Assembly (NCBI GenBank): GCA_015206945.1
Contig: JADEXV010000011.1
Coordinates: forward strand, 1 to 64,000
Direction of reading: 5' to 3'
DNA length: 64,000 bases
Source: Nostocales cyanobacterium LEGE 12452
Lineage (GTDB): Bacteria; Cyanobacteriota; Cyanobacteriia; Cyanobacteriales; Nostocaceae
Position 1 is the first letter of the stretch. Each line of letters starts with the position of its first letter. The translations under genes were made by a program, and so were the position numbers. Under the pieces are notes generated by a model that was not told the origin of the DNA, searched no databases, and was given only the letters and a program-made list of their open reading frames with translations. This document shows, in pieces, positions 1 through 9,186 of this stretch.

Positions 1-219
1 ACCTTGGGTCGCCAAAAGCAATTCTATCCCAGCGTTGAGCATGAATTCTTATTGGATTTTCCACTCTCTCTTGCACCCTCAAATCCCTGACCCTAGTAGT
101 TTACTTCGACTTGTGTGTACACCGTAGCCTAAAAGGAGAGAGACTTTAAATTTTCTCCCTTTCGGTATCGGGAAGGGGGTTAGGTTTTTCCAGATGATGT
201 GAAAAGTCAGTATTTAATA
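1..219. other. Left-edge sequence, no gene assigned
   Basis: No gene can be assigned with confidence. A frame open from base 1 to a TGA at 88-90 could be the 3' end of a gene lying outside the window, but 29 codons are too few to judge. Around 153-178 there is a weak imperfect hairpin (CCCTT/AAGGG arms) that could end transcription of the minus-strand gene that stops at 220. Confidence 0.3.
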
Positions 220-1095
220 TCAATCCAAAGATTCCATTAACTCAATACACTTGTGCATCTGCTGGCGCATGGTTTCCCGATCGGCATGAAACCTTCGTCC
301 ATGACCTGGTAGTACCCACTCAAAAGAGTAATTAGCCAAGTTACGCATTGATTTAGTCTGTTCTGGCCAAGAATACCAGCAGACATCGTGGAATCCAATC
401 AGTTGGTGCAAGCTTTCTGACCAAGCGAGATGATCGCCAGTGAAGAGGAACTTATTTTTGTAGAGTAGGGCGGTTTGTCCTTTGGTGTGACCGGGAACTG
501 GAATAATTAATAAATCTGGTGTCAAAGTAAATGGTTCAGAACCAGTTAGCTGTATTTCTACATTGCGAGTATCCGCAGTAATATCATCAGCATGGAGGAT
601 GCGATCGCACTGAAAATGCTCGGCAAATTTTTGATGATCTGCCACATCATCCTTATGAGTTAGGTACATATAACGAATTGACCCCATTTCTTCTAAACGC
701 TTGACTAAAGGCGGCGTAAAACGGGGAGAATCCACCAAAATATTACCTTCTGGAAGTTGAATTAAATAGCTAGCAGCACCGTAAGATTTTTCAGAATGAT
801 AGCCACAGTGGTAAACATTTTCCGCTACTAATATTGGAAACTTTTCTTGAGCAAGTTTGATATCTTTTGGTTTTTCAACTGTGCCAATAGAACTAGTAGG
901 ACATGCCAAAAGTGCTTCCAGCGCTGCTAATCTTTCTGCCTCATTCGATGGTTGATGATAAACAGCCGATTGGTCATCAAGATCATAAAATACTTCAGGA
1001 GCCATCCAGCGACAGGTATCACAATCAATACAGGTACTATCTACATAAAAATCGCCGTTGACATTTTGGGGACGACGCTGATTTAAATGAGCCAT
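220..1095 (-). CDS. Ferredoxin-domain MBL-fold metallo-hydrolase
   Basis: The protein has 291 residues. The N-terminal 70 residues carry a single-cluster ferredoxin pattern, CIDCDTC (Cys22, 25, 28) plus a later Cys in LLACPTSS, so a 3Fe/4Fe cluster is expected. From about residue 85 onward it is a metallo-beta-lactamase fold: THKDDVADH near 146, PGHTKGQ near 204, a TGDH motif near 222 and LPGHG near 264. The first metal motif departs from the canonical HxHxDH because Asp sits where the second His is expected, so metal binding may differ. The family is widespread in cyanobacteria; the substrate is unknown and a soluble redox or hydrolase role is inferred. It is divergent from the kinase gene at 1286 with a 190-bp shared upstream region. 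Confidence 0.85.
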   Translation of the reverse strand: MAHLNQRRPQNVNGDFYVDSTCIDCDTCRWMAPEVFYDLDDQSAVYHQPSNEAERLAALEALLACPTSSIGTVEKPKDIKLAQEKFPILVAENVYHCGYHSEKSYGAASYLIQLPEGNILVDSPRFTPPLVKRLEEMGSIRYMYLTHKDDVADHQKFAEHFQCDRILHADDITADTRNVEIQLTGSEPFTLTPDLLIIPVPGHTKGQTALLYKNKFLFTGDHLAWSESLHQLIGFHDVCWYSWPEQTKSMRNLANYSFEWVLPGHGRRFHADRETMRQQMHKCIELMESLD

Positions 1096-1285
1096 ATTAA
1101 TCCTTTTGCTTCCAGGCGCTTACTGGGGAGCGATAAACCTTATATCCATACGCTAGCAAAAGTAACTTGAGACTGTAGGCACCACTAGAAGTAAATCTGC
1201 TCAAAAATATAAAAACTCGTGAAACCCAGTAAGCAGAAATTGGGAAAACTGAACATAGACACTATCTATTGATATATTCCCAAAT

Positions 1286-2974
1286 ATGCTTTACTGTTCT
1301 AATTCTAGTTGTCCAAATCCCTTTAACCCTGATGACAATAAGTTTTGCATTAAGTGTGGACAAACACTTACACCATTATTTAGAAACCGTTTCCGAGTAA
1401 TACGACTTTTGGGTGAGGGTGGATTTAGCAGAACTTATGAAGCTAGGGATACAGATAAGATAGACGAACCTTGCGTAATTAAGCAATTTGTTCCTCAATT
1501 AGAAGGATCGGCTGCACTTGAGAAAGCAACGGAATTATTTAAGCAAGAGGCGAAGCGTCTGTATGATTTGGGAGAACACCCACAAATTCCCCGTTTGATT
1601 GCTTATTTTGAACAGGATAAGCGGCTTTATTTGGTGCAAGAGTTAATTGAGGGGCAGAATTTATTACAAGAATTGCAGCAGCAGGGAGCCTTTAGCGAAG
1701 AAAAGATAAAACAGCTTTTAACTGATTTATTACCTATCCTGAAGTTTATCCATGAACGCGGTGTAATTCATCGAGATATCAAGCCAGAAAATATCATGCG
1801 TCGTCTGGATGGCAAGCTAGTATTAATTGATTTTGGTGTTTCTAAACAAGTAACACGAACTATTATCGGTCAAATAGGAACAACAGTTGGCACTCAGGGA
1901 TATGCACCAATCGAGCAAATGCGTGGTCAAGTTTTTCCTGCAAGTGATCTTTATAGTTTAGGTGTGACTTGCATACGCCTACATACTCAACATTTTTCTT
2001 GTGAAGGTTCTGATAATCTTTATGATGCAGTGAATAGTCGTTGGCTTTGGAAAGAAAATTTACCACAAAATACAAGTATTTGTTCTCACTTAGGGGAAGT
2101 TTTAGATAAGTTGATTCAGGATTATGTTAAAGATCGTTATCAATCTGCTGATGAGGTACTTGCAGATATCTGTAATATTTCAAAGCCAATACCAAATATA
2201 GACAATATTTCGATACTAGGAACTTGGTGTGGTAGCTTAGGCAACAAATATAAATTTGCTACCTTAATTGTCGATCATTACTCAAGTAAATCATCATTTA
2301 ATGGAACTTTGAGTGTTAGAGACTTGAGACATGGGACTTCTCATATTAAAATTCAGGGTGACTTTAACCATGAAATAAATCAGGTTACTTTAAACGAAAC
2401 TAAAGTAGTTTTAGAACCTTGGTTTGGGTACTGGTCACTTGGCAAAAATCAAGGAACTTTATCAAAAGATGGTTATAAAATGTCTGGTAAGGGTCAAGAT
2501 GGACGTGAAAGCTTATATTTGTGGTCATTCATTAAACTAGATTACACACATTTGATAGATTTGCTAGCAGCAAACAATTGGCAAGAAGCAGATAGAGAGA
2601 CTGGGACGATTATGCTCAAAATTGCTTGTAGAGAAGAAAAGAATTACCTCACTTCTTCAGCTATTAAGAATTTTCCTTGCCAAGACCTCCGCATGATTAA
2701 CAAATTATGGGTACAGTACAGCAACGGTCATTTTGGCTATACCGTCCAGAAACGCATTTGGGAAAATTTAACCTGCGATTGGAAAAAGGTAGGAAATCAC
2801 TTAGGTTGGCGTTTTAATAATAGCTGGAAAGAATATTCTGACCTTACTTCTAGTATTCATGCACCAGAAGGAGCATTTCCTACTTTTTGGGGTGGAGAAG
2901 GAAGAAAGTTGATATTTGGTTATTCGGGCGCTTGGGAGGATTTTTTCTCCCTTGTTAGGGCTTGTAAATTGTAA
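1286..2974 (+). CDS. Ser/Thr protein kinase fused to a GUN4 domain
   Basis: The protein has 562 residues in three parts. An N-terminal zinc ribbon has Cys pairs CSNSSC and CIKC within the first 25 residues. A Hanks-type kinase domain covers about 33-300, with the Gly-rich loop LGEGGFSRTYEA, Lys in CVIKQF, the catalytic loop VIHRDIKPENIM and LIDFGVSK. After a linker domain of about 100 residues the last 140 residues read as GUN4 (LLAANNWQEADRETGTIML, FPCQDLRMINKLW, YSNGHFGYTVQKRIW). GUN4 proteins bind porphyrins and stimulate Mg-chelatase, so a tetrapyrrole-sensing kinase is a reasonable inference. No membrane segment is seen. A HicB-like gene follows 26 bp downstream. Confidence 0.9.
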   Translation: MLYCSNSSCPNPFNPDDNKFCIKCGQTLTPLFRNRFRVIRLLGEGGFSRTYEARDTDKIDEPCVIKQFVPQLEGSAALEKATELFKQEAKRLYDLGEHPQIPRLIAYFEQDKRLYLVQELIEGQNLLQELQQQGAFSEEKIKQLLTDLLPILKFIHERGVIHRDIKPENIMRRLDGKLVLIDFGVSKQVTRTIIGQIGTTVGTQGYAPIEQMRGQVFPASDLYSLGVTCIRLHTQHFSCEGSDNLYDAVNSRWLWKENLPQNTSICSHLGEVLDKLIQDYVKDRYQSADEVLADICNISKPIPNIDNISILGTWCGSLGNKYKFATLIVDHYSSKSSFNGTLSVRDLRHGTSHIKIQGDFNHEINQVTLNETKVVLEPWFGYWSLGKNQGTLSKDGYKMSGKGQDGRESLYLWSFIKLDYTHLIDLLAANNWQEADRETGTIMLKIACREEKNYLTSSAIKNFPCQDLRMINKLWVQYSNGHFGYTVQKRIWENLTCDWKKVGNHLGWRFNNSWKEYSDLTSSIHAPEGAFPTFWGGEGRKLIFGYSGAWEDFFSLVRACKL

Positions 2975-3000
2975 AATTTAGTAGTTAAGCAAAACTGGCT

Positions 3001-3210
3001 ATGACTGAAATTGTATTTCTCGTTGAAGATGATCCAGATGGTGGTTATACAGCTAGAGCTTTAACCGAGTCAATTTTTACTCAGGCTGACGATATAGAAA
3101 CACTACGCGAAATGATCCGTGATGCGGTTCACTGTCATTTTCCTAATGAACAAAACCGTCCCAAAATTATTCGGTTACACATAGTTCGTGATGAGGTAAT
3201 AGCTTCTTGA
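3001..3210 (+). CDS. hicB: HicB-like antitoxin
   Basis: The protein has 69 residues with the short HicB fold pattern: an initial beta hairpin (IVFLVEDDPDGGYTARAL), an Asp/Glu-rich helix (DDIETLREMIRDAV) and a closing strand (IIRLHIVRDEV). It lacks the C-terminal DNA-binding domain of long HicB proteins, so self-repression would need another factor. Its stop codon overlaps the TTG start of the next gene (TTGA at 3207-3210), which implies translational coupling. The antitoxin-first order is the reverse of the E. coli hicAB operon but is common in cyanobacteria. Assignment is from pattern and neighbour; it is often annotated only as hypothetical. Confidence 0.75.
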   Translation: MTEIVFLVEDDPDGGYTARALTESIFTQADDIETLREMIRDAVHCHFPNEQNRPKIIRLHIVRDEVIAS

Positions 3211-3449
3211 AGCTCCCACGAGACTTATCTGGTTCAGAATTAGTTAACGCTCTTGCTCCTCTAGGATACGAGGTCAGTCATCAAAAGGGTAGCCACATTC
3301 GGTTAACTACTCAACAGAATGGTGAGCATCATATCACAGTTCCCGCCCATGACCCGATTAAAATTGGCACACTTAACGCCATACTGAGAGATGTTGCAGC
3401 TCATGCTGGTTTCACTCGTGACGAATTACTTGCGTTGCTTTTTCCATAG
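3207..3449 (+). CDS. hicA: HicA-like mRNA interferase toxin
   Basis: The protein has 80 residues with the double-stranded RNA-binding-like HicA fold: GYEVSHQKGSHIRLTT contains the conserved Gly-Ser-His, with the catalytic His in GSHIRL, followed by HHITVPAHDPIKIGTLNAILRDV. HicA toxins cleave mRNA and are neutralised by HicB. The start is TTG at 3207, chosen because the reading frame begins there and it overlaps the upstream stop in a TTGA arrangement. No transposase or other plasmid trait lies nearby, so this is probably a chromosomal stress or maintenance module. Confidence 0.85.
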   Translation: MKLPRDLSGSELVNALAPLGYEVSHQKGSHIRLTTQQNGEHHITVPAHDPIKIGTLNAILRDVAAHAGFTRDELLALLFP

Positions 3450-3644
3450 CTATTAAAAATGGATAAATAGGTAGGTGTAATTAATGCTTAATAAATTCAT
3501 TTATGACTGAAACTTTACTCGCGTAGTCATAGCCCATCGTAGACATCGCAAATCAGCAAAACTCAAATTATTATGTATATTTTTTAATTTCTGAAAATGC
3601 GATCGCGCCCCTTTACCAAACGCGATCGCTAAATTTTCCATCCC

Positions 3645-4598
3645 CTAAGCTATAAAATGCAACTGATTGATCGCTGCATTAATTAGATTATGGGTAACAG
3701 GAAGGCTATCCACGACCATCCCCAGACACAACAGCATCATGTAGGAGATGGAATACAAAAACAACTCTCTAGCGACAGTGCGATTCTCTGGATTTTGCAA
3801 CAAACGCCAAGATTTGTGGATAAATAATCCTCCCAGACTTAGGGCGATCGCAGCATAAAGAATTCCACTCGCGCCCAAGGGATAAACCAATAACACGGTT
3901 GCAAATACTGTTACCAGCGTATAGTACCAAATCTGCTTTACTGTTGCGGTATCACCTTCAATCACAGGTAGCATAGGTATCCCGACCTTTGCGTAATCGT
4001 CCCGAATCATCAGAGCTAAAGCCCAGAAATGGGGTGGTGTCCACAAAAAGACGATGGCAAAAATTAACCATGCTGACCAGCTTAATGTGCCTGTGACGGC
4101 AGCCCAACCCACTAACGCCGGAATTGCCCCAGCAGCCCCACCAACAACGATATTCTGGGTGGTGTGGCGTTTTAGCCAGTGGGTATAGACCAAAATATAA
4201 AAGACTATGCCAGAGAAAGCTAGCAGCGCGGCTAACAGGTTGGCAAATACTGCCAGGAGTGTAAAGGAAATCGTCGCCAGTGCGATCGCAAAAATTAGAG
4301 CATCGCGTGGCTGCACCTTACCCGAAGGTATGGGACGATGGCGCGTCCGCTCCATGTCATAATCAATATCCCGGTCATAGACACAATTAATCGTCTGGGC
4401 GCTTGCAGCAGCCAAAGTGCCACCAGTCAGAGTTACTAGCAACAGCAATGGGTCTACTTCTCCCTTAGCGGCAATCCACATACTCCCAGCTGTGGTGATC
4501 AAAAGCAACGGAATAATCCGAGGCTTGGTTAGCTGGTAGTAACTTTGAATTACCTGTAAAAATGTTTCGTGGTGGCGAGAGACATTAGTCTCAATCAT
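3645..4598 (-). CDS. ctaB: Protoheme IX farnesyltransferase (heme O synthase)
   Basis: CtaB is a polytopic UbiA-family prenyltransferase that adds a farnesyl group to heme B to make heme O for the aa3 oxidase. The 317-residue protein shows many hydrophobic segments and the substrate-binding motif [19 protein letters not shown] near residue 70-90, plus the second Asp-rich loop [16 protein letters not shown]. Length is normal for the family. It lies downstream of ctaA on the same strand with a 229-bp gap that contains a small palindromic repeat, so co-transcription is possible but not certain. It is divergent from the ctaC-D-E genes it serves. Confidence 0.95.
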   Translation of the reverse strand: MIETNVSRHHETFLQVIQSYYQLTKPRIIPLLLITTAGSMWIAAKGEVDPLLLLVTLTGGTLAAASAQTINCVYDRDIDYDMERTRHRPIPSGKVQPRDALIFAIALATISFTLLAVFANLLAALLAFSGIVFYILVYTHWLKRHTTQNIVVGGAAGAIPALVGWAAVTGTLSWSAWLIFAIVFLWTPPHFWALALMIRDDYAKVGIPMLPVIEGDTATVKQIWYYTLVTVFATVLLVYPLGASGILYAAIALSLGGLFIHKSWRLLQNPENRTVARELFLYSISYMMLLCLGMVVDSLPVTHNLINAAINQLHFIA

Positions 4599-4740
4599 TT
4601 TGGCTCTGATTCCTTATTTTTCAACAACTTATATGCAGCCCCCGCTCAAGGTGGCTCTTTCAGGCAAATGAAACACAGATTTTCTGCACCTGCGTGGGTC
4701 GCAATACTCGCCGTTGCGGCCATAATTTAGCACTGAGTTA

Positions 4741-4771
4741 GGAGAGACGCGATTAATTGCGTCTGTACAGG
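4741..4771. repeat. GACGCGAT-type palindromic repeat
   Basis: The text AGACGCGATTAATTGCGTCT forms a short stem between ctaA and ctaB. Relatives with the same GACGCGAT...CGCGTC core occur at 17810-17880 and 22584-22612, which suggests a dispersed palindromic repeat family. Confidence 0.6.
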
Positions 4772-4827
4772 AGTTAGAGGTTAGAAATTCTTCCTTCCGC
4801 TACTCCCGCTATTCCCTCACTCCATAC

Positions 4828-5769
4828 TCAGCAGTCATTGCTCAACACTGTGATGTCGCGGCTAGTAGCCCAGTCACGCAGTGCAAGAACTGTGAAAACC
4901 ACCAAAGTACCCAGCAAAGCAGCTCCTATAGCTTGATGAGAGACGGTGAGAGGCTCAACTTGGAGGTGTAATTTGAAAGTGGCGAATCCCAACAAGATTT
5001 GTAAGGTTAACAACCCACCAGCTATATTTGCCAATCGCCGTAAGGCTGGATGTAGTGCTGGTGTCCGCCAACAGATAAATACCATTGCCAAGGTTGCCAC
5101 TGTTGGCGGCACCAAACCAGCAATATGGCTGTACATTACCGTACAAAGTTGAGAACCGCCGAGGCATTGGTGTAGCGCCCAGCGAGAGCCTACCAAAGCA
5201 CCTAGCAAACTTTGCAGGTAAACCAGAACAGCAGCAGTTAAACCGACCCAAGGCAACTTACCAACGGTTCCAGTTCCCTGATAGGGAGTGAGTGCTGTGC
5301 CGATAATCAGGAGGGTGCTAAAAAATAACAGCGCCGTTCCTAAGTGGGCGGTAACGATATCAAACCGCAATAGTTCGGTGACGGTGAGTCCCCCCAAGAT
5401 GCCTTGGAAGACAATTAAAAACAAGGCGAATGTGGATGCCCAAGGCAGCCATCTGGGTAAGAAACGACGATGCCACCAGGACAAACCGAAGAGTGCGATC
5501 GCGCTTACACCAATTAAAGCTGCATCCAATCGGTGAAACCACTCCAGGAACACCTGAAGATTCATTTGCTTGGCTGGCACCAGTTCGCCATAGCATAAGG
5601 GCCAGTCTGGGCAAGCAAGTCCAGCATTCATCACGCGGGTGGCACTGCCTATTGCCATCAAAATTAAGGTGGCTATGCATATTTTCCACACCAAGCGACG
5701 AATCATTTCCTTGGGCTTTTGCTGCTGAAGAGCCGCTTCATTTTGTTGTTGTAGGACAAATTCGCTCAT
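4828..5769 (-). CDS. ctaA: Heme A synthase (CtaA/COX15 family)
   Basis: CtaA oxidises the C8 methyl of heme O to a formyl group, giving heme A. The 313-residue membrane protein has about eight hydrophobic segments. The conserved loop ACPDWPLCYG follows the first membrane segment, and HRLDAALIG carries a heme-ligand His; a second half repeats the pattern with HLGTALLFF and HQAIGAALLG. The N-terminus is Gln-rich and cytoplasmic. The gene is divergent from ctaC across a 404-bp region and ctaB follows it, so biosynthesis and oxidase genes are clustered. Confidence 0.93.
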   Translation of the reverse strand: MSEFVLQQQNEAALQQQKPKEMIRRLVWKICIATLILMAIGSATRVMNAGLACPDWPLCYGELVPAKQMNLQVFLEWFHRLDAALIGVSAIALFGLSWWHRRFLPRWLPWASTFALFLIVFQGILGGLTVTELLRFDIVTAHLGTALLFFSTLLIIGTALTPYQGTGTVGKLPWVGLTAAVLVYLQSLLGALVGSRWALHQCLGGSQLCTVMYSHIAGLVPPTVATLAMVFICWRTPALHPALRRLANIAGGLLTLQILLGFATFKLHLQVEPLTVSHQAIGAALLGTLVVFTVLALRDWATSRDITVLSNDC

Positions 5770-6173
5770 TAACGATACCTTCTGCCCGCTCTTGGTGGAT
5801 CTGTTAAAATTTTCAATTTTCTTTTAGCGTCCTATCTCCACCCTAGCGTATAGGCTAAGGGTTTATAGATTAGCACTCACTTATACTTTGAATCACTCCA
5901 GAAAGGTTTTACCTGAAGCTTTAGGTATTTTTCAAGATGTCAGAAATCGATTAGTCACAATTAATTTAAGCATTCTAAATTTTTCCTTAAACTTTTTCAC
6001 TGATTTGAATCTATTTTGGGCGTTGTATGATAGTAAACTCCTACTCAAAATTACTAAAATAGCTAAAAAAATTAATAAAAATTTCAGACCTTTGTCCCCC
6101 ATGTCTGACAGCCTAGACTACCTTAGTAAGTGAGTAGCTTCGAGATAACATAGTAAATTCAATTAAGTAAGCC
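5770..6173. promoter_or_regulatory. Divergent ctaA/ctaC upstream region
   Basis: This 404-bp AT-rich region separates ctaA (minus) from ctaC (plus) and must hold both promoters. A short plus-strand open frame at 5888-6133 lacks a ribosome site and family resemblance, and I treat it as non-coding. No clear NtcA-type GTA-N8-TAC site was found by eye. Confidence 0.5.
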
Positions 6174-7259
6174 GTGAAGATTCCAACTTCCATCTGGACA
6201 TTACTCATTGGCATCGTGCTAACGCTAGCCAGCCTTTGGTACGGTCAAAATCACGGTCTGTTGCCAGCAGCCGCCACTGATGAAGCCGTCTTGGTGGATG
6301 GTCTGTTCAACGCGATGATGATCGTTTCTACAGGGATATTTCTGCTCGTTGAAGGTATTTTAATTTACTCTGCATTTAGATATCGTCAACGTGCAGGTGA
6401 CAATAAAGACGGTCCACCAGTTGAAGGCAATATACCTCTAGAAATTCTCTGGACGGCGATCCCAGCAATTATCGTTATCGGTATTTCTGTTTACAGCTTT
6501 GATGTCTACAACGAAATCGGTGGCTTTGATCCCCATGCTATTCATGAAGCGCCGATGATGAATCAGGAGTCAATGGCAATGCCTGGAAGTGCGATGGCGG
6601 CAACTTTAAGCGATACTCCTCCCAGCACCGAACCCAACCTCAATCAAGAAAAATCTGATGAGGCAATGCAAGACCCAGCTACCGCAACAGTTCGTAATGC
6701 TGACCAAATTCCGCAAAAGCGGAATGCCCCAGGTGTAGGTAGTGTTGCTCCGACAATTGGGGGAACTCCTGATAAAGCAGGTAAACCAGCTGAATTACAA
6801 GTCAACGTCACTGGTCTACAATATGCCTGGATTTTCACCTATCCTGAAACTGGTATAACTTCAGGTGAAATGCACGTACCCATCGGGCGAGAAGTGCAAA
6901 TCAGTATGACCGCCAACGATGTCATTCATGCTTTCTGGGTGCCAGAGTTTCGCCTGAAACAAGATGCGATCCCCGGTAGGCAAAGCGAGATTCGCTTCAC
7001 CCCCCAAAAAGCAGGAGATTATGTCCTAATCTGTGCTGAACTTTGTGGCCCCTACCACGGTGCAATGAGAGCGCCAGTAGTTGTTGAGCCACAAGAAGCC
7101 TTTGATAAATGGATGCAAGAACAGCTAGTTGCCAGCAAAGAAACGCTAAATCAAGCCATTGCTGTTAACCCTGCCGATCTATCCCCAAATGAATTTCTTG
7201 CTCCTTACACCAAGGATATGGGAATTAAACCAGAAATTCTGCATCAAGTTCACCATTAA
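6174..7259 (+). CDS. ctaC: Cytochrome c oxidase subunit II
   Basis: Subunit II binds the CuA centre that receives electrons from cytochrome c6 or plastocyanin. The 361-residue protein starts with two membrane segments (about 7-27 and 42-65), then a periplasmic/lumenal cupredoxin domain. The CuA motif CAELCGPYHGAM lies near residue 286, with the upstream His in NDVIHAFWVP. A Met/Pro/Ala-rich insert of roughly 80 residues (about 120-200) between the second membrane segment and the cupredoxin domain makes it longer than many homologues. The start is GTG at 6174. It is the first gene of the ctaC-D-E operon. Confidence 0.95.
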   Translation: MKIPTSIWTLLIGIVLTLASLWYGQNHGLLPAAATDEAVLVDGLFNAMMIVSTGIFLLVEGILIYSAFRYRQRAGDNKDGPPVEGNIPLEILWTAIPAIIVIGISVYSFDVYNEIGGFDPHAIHEAPMMNQESMAMPGSAMAATLSDTPPSTEPNLNQEKSDEAMQDPATATVRNADQIPQKRNAPGVGSVAPTIGGTPDKAGKPAELQVNVTGLQYAWIFTYPETGITSGEMHVPIGREVQISMTANDVIHAFWVPEFRLKQDAIPGRQSEIRFTPQKAGDYVLICAELCGPYHGAMRAPVVVEPQEAFDKWMQEQLVASKETLNQAIAVNPADLSPNEFLAPYTKDMGIKPEILHQVHH

Positions 7260-7282
7260 TCAATATGTTATTTAGTCAAAAT

Positions 7283-7324
7283 CCAATGACTAATGACTAA
7301 TGACTAATGACCAATGACTAATGA
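7283..7324 (+). repeat. Heptamer array C(C/T)AATGA overlapping the ctaD start
   Basis: Six contiguous copies of a 7-bp unit, CCAATGA or CTAATGA, run up to and into the ctaD start codon: the ATG at 7321 is inside the last unit. Such heptameric short tandem repeats are known from heterocystous cyanobacteria. No Shine-Dalgarno sequence remains immediately upstream of ctaD. Confidence 0.85.
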
Positions 7325-9063
7325 CTATGACACAAGCTCAGTTGCAAGAAACTGCCAATATCCCCGCCGTTAGTGAGGAGCCGGGGATCAGAAAATGGCA
7401 AGACTACTTTGGCTTCAACACCGACCATAAGGTGATTGGGATTCAATACCTAGTCACTACGTTCATTTTCTACTGCATTGGTGGGGTGATGGCTGACTTG
7501 GTTCGTACAGAACTGCGAACCCCAGAAGTCGATTTTGTCACCCCTGAAGTCTACAACAGCTTATTTACGCTGCACGCCACGATCATGATTTTCTTGTGGA
7601 TCGTGCCAGCTGGTGCGGGTTTTGCTAACTTCCTCATTCCCTTGATGATTGGGGCAAAGGATATGGCATTTCCGCGCTTGAATGCTGTTGCCTTTTGGAT
7701 GATTCCCCCTGCGGGTTTATTGTTGATCGCTAGTTTAGTGGTAGGCGATGCACCAGATGCGGGTTGGACTTCCTACCCTCCCCTGAGCTTGGTAACAGGT
7801 CAAGTCGGTGAGGGAATTTGGATTATGAGCGTCCTCCTACTAGGTACGTCATCGATTTTAGGGGCAATCAATTTCCTCGTCACATTGCTCAAGATGCGTA
7901 TCCCTGGTATGGGAGTTCATCAAATGCCCTTGTTCTGCTGGGCGATGTTTGCTACCTCGGCGCTGACTTTGGTATCTACGCCAGTCTTAGCAGCAGGTCT
8001 GATTCTGCTGGCCTTTGACTTAATTGCCGGGACAACATTTTTTAACCCAACTGGCGGTGGCGACCCTGTAGTTTACCAGCACATGTTCTGGTTTTACTCC
8101 CACCCAGCGGTTTACATCATGATTTTGCCCTTTTTTGGGGCAATTTCGGAAATTATCCCCATTCATTCCCGTAAGCCGATTTTTGGCTATAAAGCGATCG
8201 CTTATTCGTCTCTTGCCATTAGCTTTTTGGGGCTAATTGTTTGGGCGCACCACATGTTTACCAGCGGCATCCCCGGTTGGTTGCGGATGTTCTTTATGAT
8301 CACCACCATGATCATTGCCGTACCCACAGGAATTAAAATTTTCAGCTGGTTAGCAACCATGTGGGGTGGAAAAATCCGGCTTAATAGTGCCATGCTGTTT
8401 GCTATCGGCTTTGTTGGCACATTTGTGATTGGTGGGATCAGTGGCGTGATGTTGGCAGCAGTGCCCTTTGATATTCACGTTCACGACACCTATTTTGTAG
8501 TAGCACACTTGCACTACGTGCTATTTGGTGGTAGCGTTCTTGGCATTTATGCGGCGATTTACCACTGGTTCCCGAAAATGACGGGACGGATGGTAAACGA
8601 ATTTTGGGGTAAGGTTCACTTTGCCTTAACAATAGTTGGTCTAAACATGGCCTTCTTACCAATGCACAAGCTGGGATTAATGGGCATGAACCGCCGTATT
8701 GCCCAGTATGACCCCAAATTTACCTTTCTCAACGAAATTTGCACTTATGGCGCTTACATACTAGCAGTTTCGACATTCCCCTTCATCATCAATGCAATTT
8801 GGAGTTGGTTATACGGCGAGAAAGCTGGTAATAATCCTTGGAGGGCACTGACCTTAGAGTGGATGACAACCTCACCGCCAGCGATCGAGAATTTTGATCA
8901 AACTCCAGTACTGGCTACAGGTCCCTACGACTACGGTTTGGAAAATGCTAATGAAGGTGTACCCTTATCCGATCCCAATCCCGTCTTATCTGGTGGGCCA
9001 AACTCAGTATTAAGAGCAGAACCTGATCCAGCGGTTGCCGCCAATCCCGAAGACCGGAAATAG
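7321..9063 (+). CDS. ctaD: Cytochrome c oxidase subunit I
   Basis: This is the catalytic heme-copper subunit that reduces O2 and pumps protons. The 580-residue protein has twelve expected membrane segments; heme and CuB ligands are visible in HATIMIFLW, FYSHPAVYIMILP, the WAHHMFTSG pair and HVHDTYFVVAHLHYVLFGG. The helix-VI motif is YSHPAVY, with Ala instead of the Glu of mitochondrial-type A1 enzymes, so it belongs to the A2 (YS-motif) class. The C-terminal 50 residues are polar and Pro/Asn-rich. Two ATGs are possible (7321 and 7327); both abut a heptamer repeat and neither has a good ribosome site. Confidence 0.96.
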   Translation: MTMTQAQLQETANIPAVSEEPGIRKWQDYFGFNTDHKVIGIQYLVTTFIFYCIGGVMADLVRTELRTPEVDFVTPEVYNSLFTLHATIMIFLWIVPAGAGFANFLIPLMIGAKDMAFPRLNAVAFWMIPPAGLLLIASLVVGDAPDAGWTSYPPLSLVTGQVGEGIWIMSVLLLGTSSILGAINFLVTLLKMRIPGMGVHQMPLFCWAMFATSALTLVSTPVLAAGLILLAFDLIAGTTFFNPTGGGDPVVYQHMFWFYSHPAVYIMILPFFGAISEIIPIHSRKPIFGYKAIAYSSLAISFLGLIVWAHHMFTSGIPGWLRMFFMITTMIIAVPTGIKIFSWLATMWGGKIRLNSAMLFAIGFVGTFVIGGISGVMLAAVPFDIHVHDTYFVVAHLHYVLFGGSVLGIYAAIYHWFPKMTGRMVNEFWGKVHFALTIVGLNMAFLPMHKLGLMGMNRRIAQYDPKFTFLNEICTYGAYILAVSTFPFIINAIWSWLYGEKAGNNPWRALTLEWMTTSPPAIENFDQTPVLATGPYDYGLENANEGVPLSDPNPVLSGGPNSVLRAEPDPAVAANPEDRK

Positions 9064-9180
9064 AGTTAGGAGTTATGAGTTATGAATGATGAGTTATGAC
9101 TTTAATAAAGTTGTTAGTTCAAAATTTTTAACTCCTAACTTTTAACTCCTAACTTTTAACTCCCCATCCCCCACTTATCA
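9063..9180 (+). repeat. Short tandem repeats between ctaD and ctaE
   Basis: The spacer contains AGTTATG heptamers (around 9069-9100) and then a 14-bp unit TTTTAACTCCTAAC repeated between about 9125 and 9163. It looks like the same class of low-complexity intergenic arrays found elsewhere in the window. Confidence 0.7.
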
Positions 9181-9186
9181 AAATTC

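Noticed and set aside
5888-6133. 81-codon plus-strand open frame between ctaA and ctaC
   Set aside because: AT-rich, no ribosome site, no recognisable family; it lies in the divergent promoter region.
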